DNA of 11,635 nucleotides. Origin: an uncultured Taibaiella sp. Its GTDB lineage: Bacteria; Bacteroidota; Bacteroidia; Chitinophagales; Chitinophagaceae. Both the position numbers and the translations under genes were made by a program. Shown here piece after piece: positions 5,860 to 11,635 of this stretch. Numbering within the stretch: the stretch's first letter is position 1; each line of letters opens with the position of its first letter. The notes below the pieces were generated by a model, which had not been told where the DNA came from, made no database searches, and saw only the letters and a program-made list of their open reading frames with translations. Where the stretch lies: contig CALMXV010000151.1 of the NCBI GenBank assembly GCA_937871155.1, positions 1 through 11,635 on the forward strand, given 5' to 3'.

Positions 5860-6624
5860 ATGAAAAACACGTACAAACTACTCGTAGCCATTTTAATGAT
5901 ACTGTTAACCACTCCATTGGTGTCTTCAGCTAAATTTCCTGGCTTTCTACAACGTTTTCAGTTAGGGTACACTTTTGTAATGAATTCTGCAGAGTATCAG
6001 GTAAAACAAAAGATGACACTCCCTAATTTTTATAAGGATAGTACGTTTAATTATGACATGAAAACATCGGGTTCTTTTGGGGCTACCTTAGGTACTTATG
6101 TTCCTTTAAAGAGATTAGGTAAGAAAAGCAACCTTTCATGGAGCATCGACTATATGTACAACATGATGGCTTGGGATTCAAAAGTGAAGATGTATAATAC
6201 GGATGGCAACATCTACGACGCTCCTTTTACCGGAGCTACTGTACAAATGGCATTGCCTACCGGTCTTGATGTGAAGTTTGGCTGTGATGCGATGACCTTA
6301 AAAAACTATCGCTTCTGTACTTCATTTGGTGCAGGTGTGTTACCTTCATTCTCCATGACTGCATTAGATAACTTTTCTAGTATTTCTCCAGCTTTTGGAG
6401 TTGCTCCTTATGTAAAAGCGGAAGTGGGTATATTTGGTGGTATTTGTATGAAGCTACGTGCTATTTATGCCATCGGAAGCTTGTCCTATATGGATGAAAC
6501 CTCTAAGAAAGCAACCGGTACTACACAAACTACTTTGACCGGTACGTCTAATTTATCAGTATCACTTTTAGTAATGCCTTTTTCATTTATATGGCATCGC
6601 GATGAGTGGTTTAACACGTATTAA
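5860..6624 (+). CDS. Secreted protein, predicted outer-membrane beta-barrel, function unknown
   Basis: I do not recognise a named family. The 254-residue product begins with a standard Sec signal peptide (MKNTYK, a hydrophobic stretch 7-20, and a probable cut after Ala24 in VSSA). The rest is a run of amphipathic strands with alternating hydrophobic/polar and aromatic residues, such as RFQLGYTFVMN (32-42), the Gly-rich SFGATLGTYVPL, NLSWSIDYMYNM, GVAPYVKAEVGIFGG and the final NLSVSLLVMPFSFIW. The chain ends in an aromatic residue (Tyr254). This pattern fits a small eight- to ten-strand outer-membrane barrel. Two cysteines lie in the middle (FGCDAM and FCTSFG), spaced so they could pair, but this is conjecture. 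It starts a two-gene unit with a lipoprotein 40 bases downstream and carries its own promoter-like sequence. The closeness suggests co-expression and perhaps contact at the outer membrane. Confidence 0.7.
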   Translation: MKNTYKLLVAILMILLTTPLVSSAKFPGFLQRFQLGYTFVMNSAEYQVKQKMTLPNFYKDSTFNYDMKTSGSFGATLGTYVPLKRLGKKSNLSWSIDYMYNMMAWDSKVKMYNTDGNIYDAPFTGATVQMALPTGLDVKFGCDAMTLKNYRFCTSFGAGVLPSFSMTALDNFSSISPAFGVAPYVKAEVGIFGGICMKLRAIYAIGSLSYMDETSKKATGTTQTTLTGTSNLSVSLLVMPFSFIWHRDEWFNTY

Positions 6625-6664
6625 TTTCACCCCTTAATGAACTTTAAAAAACAGTAAGTATTAT

Positions 6665-7132
6665 ATGAAAAAACAATTCCTCCTTTTGACAACGGCAGCT
6701 TTTGTAATGTTTGGTTTTAGCATTTCTTCTTGTAATAAAACAGAAAATGCTAGTATGACTCAAGCATTAATTGATGATTGGCGTCCGGCAAAAATTGCTA
6801 TTGATAATGGCGATGGTAAATTAGATGCCAGTGAAACAGAAAAGGCATATAGCATACCTGGTGATTGGGGAACGCTTAGCTTGAAAGAATCTAATACAGG
6901 TATTTTTGTATCAAATAGTATCATTACTCAGTTTATACCTCATACTATTTTTGGGACGAATGTGGACTTCAATTGGACCATGGATGATAGAACTCAAGAA
7001 TTAACCGTTACTCATGTAGGTGGAATGCCTACAACTACAATGGTTCATTTTAAAGACATGAACAACTTTGCCATTTTGCAAGGAGACTCTACTAGCTTTG
7101 TACCAATGTGGATTTTCTTTGAAAGAAAGTAA
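6665..7132 (+). CDS. Small lipoprotein, possibly lipocalin-like
   Basis: The 155-residue product has a lipoprotein signal peptide with the lipobox ISSC, Cys23 being the predicted lipid-modified residue. After a short linker, the body resembles the lipocalin-like lipoproteins common in Bacteroidota: a first strand with DDWRPAKI (37-44), a GTLSLKESNTGIF strand, FNWTMDDRTQELTV in mid-chain, and a closing MWIFFERK. That resemblance is by pattern only. Around residues 45-57 there is a DNGDGKLDASE stretch that looks like an EF-hand or dockerin calcium loop, but the first liganding position is Ile rather than Asp, so binding is doubtful. It lies 40 bases after the barrel protein gene and is followed by a strong terminator, so the pair forms a closed operon. 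No function can be assigned. Confidence 0.7.
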   Translation: MKKQFLLLTTAAFVMFGFSISSCNKTENASMTQALIDDWRPAKIAIDNGDGKLDASETEKAYSIPGDWGTLSLKESNTGIFVSNSIITQFIPHTIFGTNVDFNWTMDDRTQELTVTHVGGMPTTTMVHFKDMNNFAILQGDSTSFVPMWIFFERK

Positions 7133-7154
7133 TCACGTTTAAGTGGATAATTTT

Positions 7155-7190
7155 AAAAAAGAGGTTGTATCTATTACAGCCTCTTTTTTT
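7155..7190 (+). terminator. Intrinsic terminator of the barrel/lipoprotein operon
   Basis: A 15-bp stem (7155-7169 with 7175-7189) containing one G-T pair closes a five-base loop (7170-7174). The A run on the left arm pairs with the T run on the right arm (7184-7190), giving a typical stem plus U tract. It lies 22 bases after the lipoprotein stop. The complementary A/T flanks mean it could also act on the minus strand. Confidence 0.9.
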
Positions 7191-7340
7191 GGGGATAATT
7201 TAAAGTATGACGACTGTACTAAACAATAATAGTTACTGTTCACAAATGGCTACTATCGGGCACTGATTTACTGAATGACGCTAGGAGATTTGTACGACTT
7301 TTTATCTGTGATATAGATTTGTCAACAGCACAAATCCGAC

Positions 7341-8318
7341 TTAGTCGAACGACTGGTTGCTGATAGCTGCTTTCTTCAATACAGCTTCATATTCAGCAGC
7401 GGTAAGATCGTTGAAGAAATAATGTACCGGGTCAATTTTTGATTTATTTCTTATCACTTCATAGTGTAAATGAGGCCCAGTGCTTTTGCCTGTACTGCCT
7501 ACCCAGCCAATAATTTGTCCGCGTTTTACCTGTTGGCGTGGTTGTGCTTTGATACGCACCATGTGTCCATAAAGTGTTTCGTACCCATAGCCATGATTGA
7601 TGATAACATGATTGCCATATCCCCCATCATCAAATGTGCAAGAAACAACTACACCATCTGCAGTAGCATAAATTGGAGTGCCACTTGCCGCTGCAAAATC
7701 AAGCCCTGTGTGCATTTTAGGCGTTTTATAAATTGGGTCGATACGATAGCCAAAACCGGAAGCAATGTGGTCTAAATTTTTATTGGATATTGGCTGAATA
7801 GCCGGAATACTTGCTAGCATTTTTTCCTTGCTTTTAATCATTTGCTGTAAGGTGTCAAAAGATTTGTTTTGGATTTGAATACGATGATTGATGGCGACAG
7901 CTTCTTTTTGTAATTCATCTAAAAGTTCACCCGTATTGTCATAGTTATATTGGTCAATATCAATATTGCTATGCACGGTGCCGGTACGAATACTATCCGC
8001 CAATGGAGCCGCTTCAAAAATAGAACGATAGATTTCATTGTCTCTGGTTTCCAACTCGGCTAATTGGTTATTGAGGTCTTGAATTTGTTTTTGCAAGAGT
8101 TGATTTCTTTGGGTCATGACTACCATATCCTTTTGCATAGTCATTTGTTTCGGTGATTTGATAAACCGAAAGGCAAGTACAACAACTATGAGTATTGTAA
8201 CAAGAATAGCTGATAAGATGCCGATTATTTTTAGCAACTTAAAACCAAGAGGAACACTCAACTTTTCGAAGCGCAACGTCTTGGAATTGTAAAAATATTT
8301 TTCTGATTTTTTCTGCAC
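7341..8318 (-). CDS. Membrane-anchored M23 (LytM) peptidase
   Basis: This is a predicted zinc endopeptidase or LytM-type regulator acting on peptidoglycan crosslinks. The 325-residue product has a basic cytoplasmic tail (1-27), one inner-membrane helix (about 28-52), two coiled-coil stretches (about 60-95 and 130-168) and a C-terminal M23 domain (about 185-300). The zinc ligands are all present: His203 and Asp207 in MHTGLDF, and His285 in HLHYEV, with the catalytic-side His252 in LYGHM and His283 also kept. It therefore should be active, not a degenerate LytM regulator. The start is GTG at 8318: it gives the MQKKSEKYFYN opening usual in these proteins, and a perfect -7 element lies just upstream. 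The gene is monocistronic and divergent from gldF, with 144 bases between the start codons. The coiled coils suggest oligomerisation or binding to a division/elongation partner, as in EnvC- or MepM-like proteins. The exact bond cleaved cannot be told. Confidence 0.92.
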   Translation of the reverse strand: MQKKSEKYFYNSKTLRFEKLSVPLGFKLLKIIGILSAILVTILIVVVLAFRFIKSPKQMTMQKDMVVMTQRNQLLQKQIQDLNNQLAELETRDNEIYRSIFEAAPLADSIRTGTVHSNIDIDQYNYDNTGELLDELQKEAVAINHRIQIQNKSFDTLQQMIKSKEKMLASIPAIQPISNKNLDHIASGFGYRIDPIYKTPKMHTGLDFAAASGTPIYATADGVVVSCTFDDGGYGNHVIINHGYGYETLYGHMVRIKAQPRQQVKRGQIIGWVGSTGKSTGPHLHYEVIRNKSKIDPVHYFFNDLTAAEYEAVLKKAAISNQSFD

Positions 8319-8335
8319 TTAAAAATTTGAGGAAT

Positions 8336-8343
8336 CAAATGTA
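8336..8343 (-). promoter_or_regulatory. -7 promoter element for the M23 peptidase gene
   Basis: The minus strand reads TACATTTG, an exact TAnnTTTG match ending 17 bases before the GTG start at 8318, the same distance as at metF. A clear -33 TTG is not seen. It supports the GTG start, since transcription should begin near 8328-8331. Confidence 0.6.
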
Positions 8344-8416
8344 AGTTATACGAAATAATAATACGATAGCTTCGTTGAATTTACTAGATTTAACATATAC
8401 AGCTTCCCGTTTCTTA

Positions 8417-8445
8417 TTGCTATTGGGGATGCTTTCCTATATTTG
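8417..8445 (+). promoter_or_regulatory. Promoter of the gldF-gldG operon
   Basis: TTG (8417-8419), an 18-base spacer and TATATTTG (8438-8445) match both elements of the Bacteroidota housekeeping promoter. The -7 element ends 17 bases before the gldF ATG at 8463. This is the best complete promoter match in the window. Confidence 0.7.
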
Positions 8446-8462
8446 CGCTCCTCTTTTTCATC

Positions 8463-9212
8463 ATGCGAAGTATATTTATTAAAGAGATTAATTCTTTTTT
8501 TAGTTCTATAGTAGGATATGTAGCCATATTGGCTTTTCTTATTTTTTGCGGACTATTTTTTTGGGTGATCCCAGACACCAGTATTTTAGATTTTGGCTAT
8601 GCCACACTCGATAAATATTTCGAAATGGCGCCTTGGTTTTTGATGTTGTTGATTCCTGCAATAACCATGCGATCGTTTGCAGATGAATTTAAAGCGGGAA
8701 CAATAGAATGGCTGGCTACAAAGCCACTTAAAGATACGGATGTCATTTTAGGGAAATACTTTGCGGCATTAGTTTTAGTTGTTTTTGCTATCCTCCCTAC
8801 GCTTATTTATGTATTTACTATTGATAGTTTGTCGGCTATTAAAGACAATATAGATACAGGCGGTATAGCAGGTTCTTATATCGGTCTGTTCTTATTAGCG
8901 GCTAGCTTCACGGCTATTGGTATATATAGCTCTTCGCTAACCGGTAATCAAATTGTTGGTTTTCTTATTGCACTATTTGCCAATTTTATCCTTTACACGG
9001 GCTTTGAATCCTTGAGTCAGCTCCCAGCTTTTAGTGCGGGTATTGATTATTATCTAAGCATGATAGGTATGTCTTTTCATTACACTTCTATTAGCAGAGG
9101 CATTATCGATTCAAGAGATGTAATCTATTTTGTATCCATCATTATTTTATTTATCGCTCTCACAAAGCTTTCTCTTAATCGTAGAACTTGGGATACTGCA
9201 AAGCAAGACTAA
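8463..9212 (+). CDS. gldF: Gliding-motility-associated ABC transporter permease GldF
   Basis: This is an ABC-2 type permease subunit of the GldA-GldF-GldG complex, needed for gliding in Flavobacterium and found widely in Bacteroidota. The 249-residue product has about six membrane helices (roughly 16-36, 55-75, 98-120, 138-158, 162-183 and 219-236). Between helices 2 and 3 lies the ABC-2 permease signature FKAGTIEWLATKPL (76-89), which contacts the ATPase. Near the end is FHYTSISRGIIDSRDVIYF (205-223), well conserved in GldF. Length is normal (about 240 residues). It starts 17 bases after a perfect -7 element and is followed by gldG after 6 bases. The ATPase gene gldA is not in the window and may lie elsewhere, as it does in Flavobacterium. 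The transported substrate is not known for the family. Confidence 0.93.
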   Translation: MRSIFIKEINSFFSSIVGYVAILAFLIFCGLFFWVIPDTSILDFGYATLDKYFEMAPWFLMLLIPAITMRSFADEFKAGTIEWLATKPLKDTDVILGKYFAALVLVVFAILPTLIYVFTIDSLSAIKDNIDTGGIAGSYIGLFLLAASFTAIGIYSSSLTGNQIVGFLIALFANFILYTGFESLSQLPAFSAGIDYYLSMIGMSFHYTSISRGIIDSRDVIYFVSIIILFIALTKLSLNRRTWDTAKQD

Positions 9213-9218
9213 TATAAC

Positions 9219-10961
9219 ATGACCGATACCAACAACACAAGTATTAAACGTAAACGACAACAACGACAAGCCGGTATTCAACTGCTTATCTTAGCAGTAA
9301 TTCTTGTCTTTGTAAATATTCTTGCTTCTCGTTTTCATGCCGGCATTGACTTGACCAAAGAAAAACGTTTTACCCTAAGCACAGCTACCAAGCGAATGCT
9401 TAAAGAAACAAAGGCACCAGTGGTTGTGGATGTATATCTTACCGGTGAATTACCGGCGGGTTTTCAAAAACTACGTGAAGCCACCCGAGAAAAACTACAA
9501 TCCTTCAAAAGCTTAGCCCGAGGAAATTTTACGTTTCGCTTTTCTGATCCTTTAGAAAGTGTAGAAGAAAGTAAGCGCAACGTTATCCTTGAAGCACTTT
9601 ACAAAAAAGGAGTAGAACCGGTAGAATTGAATGTAAAAGACAAGCAAAATTCATCCAAGCAAATCATTTTCCCTTATGCCATGGTACGTTATAATGGTAA
9701 GGAGCAAGCGGTTCGCTTATTGGAAAACCATTTTGGCATGTCGCCCTTACAAGTATTGAACTATTCTGAAACGTTACTTGAGTATAAACTAGCCAACGCT
9801 ATTCATGAATTGCAAAAGCAAGGAATGCCTCGAATTGCTTATCTGATGGGAAATGGAGAACAATTAGGCGTTCAGACCTTTGACCTATTACAAACCATAA
9901 GTAAAACGTATCAAGTAGATACGATAGATATTCACGACAATTACTTTATCGATCACCAGCTCTACAAAGCTATCATCATCAACAAGCCTACATTGCCTTT
10001 TGATGAAAAAGATAAGTTTAAAATTGACCAATATGTGATGCGCGGTGGAAAGGTGCTTTGGATGATAGACCCCTTACATACACCTATAGATAGCCTTCAA
10101 GCTACGGGGCAATTTATCACCACTGATTATGGGCTTAATCTAGATGATATCTTGTTTAAATATGGTGTGCGTATCAATAACGATTTGATAGAAGATGCTA
10201 CACAATGCAATCCGATTCCTTTGATTACCGGCACTCTTTCCAACGGTCAGCCGCAAATAGAACTTCGTCCATGGACATTCTTGCCCATATTCATCCCTTC
10301 ATCCAAGCATGTATTGGTGAATAATATGGATGCTATCATGGGGCGTTTTGCAAGTAGTATCGACACCATTGAGAAGACCAATAATTCTAAAACCATCTTA
10401 TTGGAATCATCCGGTTATAGCCGATCCGACCCGGCACCGGTTAGAGTAAGTCTTAGTATGATTCGTTTTAATCCTGACTTGCGTTACTTCAATAAGCCAG
10501 CGCGTCCTGTAGCCGTTTTGATAGAAGGTCGTTTCAACTCTGTGTTTGAAAATCGTATGGCATCGTCTTTCTTGAGTACCTTAAAAGACTCTTTAAAATA
10601 TGAGTTTAAAAACAACACCGATGCTGACAATAAAATGATAATAATTGCGGACGGTGATATATTTCTCAATGATGCTACTCAGAATACAGGAATTGAAGAA
10701 ATGGGCTATTGGAGATATACCAAGACCAGATTTGCCAACAAAGAATTTTTATTAAACAGCTTAGAATACCTTACCGACCCTAATAGTATGCTTGAAGCAC
10801 GTTCCAAAGATTTAAAACTTCGTTTACTCGACCCTCAGCGTGCAGCAACAGAAAAAACACAGTGGCAATTCATCAACATTGTGGTGCCTATTGCACTAAT
10901 ACTCTTCTTTGCTTCGGGCTACTTCTTCTTCAGAAAAAGAAAATACGAAAAGAAAGGATAA
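9219..10961 (+). CDS. gldG: Gliding-motility-associated protein GldG
   Basis: This is the partner of GldF, an ABC-transporter auxiliary protein with a large periplasmic domain. The 580-residue product has a basic N-terminus (9-16), a first membrane helix (about 19-37), then the diagnostic motif IDLTKEKRFTLS (43-54), where family members have D-L-T-x-x-K-R-[FY]-T-L-S. The periplasmic domain (about 60-540) carries the GldG-type fold, including RIAYLMGNGEQ, and GGKVLWMIDPLHT about 80 residues further on. A C-terminal helix (about 552-571) is followed by the basic tail RKRKYEKKG. Length agrees with the family. It lies 6 bases after gldF and 24 bases before the DUF4340 gene, so all three should be one operon. 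The two helices place the bulk of the protein outside the cytoplasm. Identification is firm; the molecular role of GldG is unsettled. Confidence 0.93.
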   Translation: MTDTNNTSIKRKRQQRQAGIQLLILAVILVFVNILASRFHAGIDLTKEKRFTLSTATKRMLKETKAPVVVDVYLTGELPAGFQKLREATREKLQSFKSLARGNFTFRFSDPLESVEESKRNVILEALYKKGVEPVELNVKDKQNSSKQIIFPYAMVRYNGKEQAVRLLENHFGMSPLQVLNYSETLLEYKLANAIHELQKQGMPRIAYLMGNGEQLGVQTFDLLQTISKTYQVDTIDIHDNYFIDHQLYKAIIINKPTLPFDEKDKFKIDQYVMRGGKVLWMIDPLHTPIDSLQATGQFITTDYGLNLDDILFKYGVRINNDLIEDATQCNPIPLITGTLSNGQPQIELRPWTFLPIFIPSSKHVLVNNMDAIMGRFASSIDTIEKTNNSKTILLESSGYSRSDPAPVRVSLSMIRFNPDLRYFNKPARPVAVLIEGRFNSVFENRMASSFLSTLKDSLKYEFKNNTDADNKMIIIADGDIFLNDATQNTGIEEMGYWRYTKTRFANKEFLLNSLEYLTDPNSMLEARSKDLKLRLLDPQRAATEKTQWQFINIVVPIALILFFASGYFFFRKRKYEKKG

Positions 10962-10985
10962 ACAAAACTCATAGAATTACTGAAC

Positions 10986-11635
10986 ATGCAAAAGACACTT
11001 TTATACTTATTCTTGATGCTGCTTTTTGGAGGTGGTGTGTACTACTTTATTTTTAATAAAGATGAAGGTGCCTTTCCTGAAAGCGAAGCCGGCTTTCAAG
11101 TAAAGGATACCGCTGCTATTGGTTCTATATTTCTATCTGTACCCTCGGGGCAAAGTATTTTATTAAACAATACGGATAGCGGATGGATCGTCAATAAAAA
11201 ATATCCGGTGATTCGTCAGACCTTATCTACATTGTTTTCTACCCTTTACCAACAAAAAGCTATTTACCCCACTCCTGAAAATTCCCATAATAGAGCGATT
11301 CGTCAATTAGCGGGTACCGGTATCAAAGTAGAACTGTATGATAAGCAAGGAAAAGAAATGAAAGTGTTTTATGTAGGAAATGAAGTACACAAATATGAAG
11401 GCACTACCATGCTCTTGCAAGGAGCTAAAAGACCTTATGTAGTTCGCATGGGAGAGTTTATTGGTTTGATAAATTCTCGCTACAGTGTGGATTTAGATAA
11501 CTGGAGAGGAAGAACCATCATCAATTTTAAATCGGAAGATATCAAGTCCGTATCGCTTACCTATCCTGATGCTCCTTTGAATTCCTTTACAATTACCAAC
11601 AATAAAGGAACATATGATGTGCTAGCTGATGCTGG
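10986..11635 (+). CDS. DUF4340 domain protein, 5' part (cut by the window edge)
   Basis: The reading frame opens with ATG 24 bases after gldG and stays open to the end of the window (216 codons visible), so it is truncated by the edge and not broken. An N-terminal membrane helix (about residues 4-23, LLYLFLMLLFGGGVYYFIF) is followed by the start of a periplasmic domain with repeated short strands: SIFLSVPSG, WIVNKKYPV (a W-x-[IV] strand where DUF4340 proteins usually have W-x-[LI] followed by PV), TLFSTLYQ, MKVFYVGNE and RPYVVRMG. These features and its place directly after gldG match DUF4340 proteins in Bacteroidota gliding-type loci, where they probably act with GldF/GldG. No biochemical role is established. 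Family assignment rests on pattern and context because the C-terminal part is missing. Confidence 0.8.
   Translation, partial: MQKTLLYLFLMLLFGGGVYYFIFNKDEGAFPESEAGFQVKDTAAIGSIFLSVPSGQSILLNNTDSGWIVNKKYPVIRQTLSTLFSTLYQQKAIYPTPENSHNRAIRQLAGTGIKVELYDKQGKEMKVFYVGNEVHKYEGTTMLLQGAKRPYVVRMGEFIGLINSRYSVDLDNWRGRTIINFKSEDIKSVSLTYPDAPLNSFTITNNKGTYDVLADA

Noticed and set aside
7470..7775. Plus-strand frame of 101 codons opposite the M23 domain
   Set aside because: It is complementary to the conserved zinc-site coding region; a shadow frame.
10484..10669. Minus-strand frame of 61 codons inside gldG
   Set aside because: It is antisense to a conserved gene with no supporting signal.
10862..11056. Plus-strand frame of 64 codons bridging gldG and the DUF4340 gene
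   Set aside because: It overlaps the end of gldG and the true start of the DUF4340 gene in another frame; its hydrophobic look comes from out-of-frame membrane-helix codons.

Overview
The window reads as chromosomal DNA from a Bacteroidota bacterium, most likely of the Chitinophagales/Sphingobacteriales type. The support is gldF-gldG, an ECF sigma factor paired with an inner-membrane/beta-barrel hybrid protein, A-rich leaders without Shine-Dalgarno sequences, and repeated matches to the Bacteroidota -7 promoter element TAnnTTTG. The base composition is AT-rich and even. I see no insertion sequence, integrase, CRISPR array, tRNA or rRNA. No gene-free stretch exceeds about 250 bases.

Layout. 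1-348 is the C-terminal end of a DUF1015 gene, closed by a hairpin terminator. 489-1442 is metF (methylenetetrahydrofolate reductase), which converges on a class D (OXA-like) beta-lactamase lipoprotein gene at 1448-2314 with only 5 bases between the stops. Divergent from that is a two-gene operon: an ECF sigma factor (2557-3132, apparently with a TTG start) and a 636-residue protein (3146-5056). This protein has a short cytoplasmic anti-sigma-like head, one inner-membrane helix, a disordered linker of about 340 residues and a C-terminal outer-membrane beta-barrel. A strong terminator shared with the convergent neighbour follows.

5099-5760 (minus strand) holds a pterin-4a-carbinolamine dehydratase gene and, upstream of it, a small SET-domain protein gene. 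5860-7132 (plus) is an unassigned outer-membrane barrel protein followed by a small lipoprotein, ended by a strong terminator. 7341-8318 (minus) is a membrane-anchored M23 (LytM) peptidase. Divergent from it, 8463 to the window end holds gldF, gldG and a 5' fragment of a DUF4340 gene that runs off the edge.

How the genes may work together. The most interesting unit is the sigma/dual-membrane pair. Its architecture suggests that the state of the outer membrane is relayed directly through one polypeptide to a cytoplasmic sigma factor, as described for Dma/Das proteins in Bacteroides. Much of the rest is also envelope biology (barrel protein, lipoproteins, LytM peptidase, gliding-associated ABC components), interspersed with one-carbon and pterin metabolism. 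Promoter motifs inside the longest possible reading frames of metF, the beta-lactamase and the SET protein indicate that all three start further downstream than the longest frame suggests.
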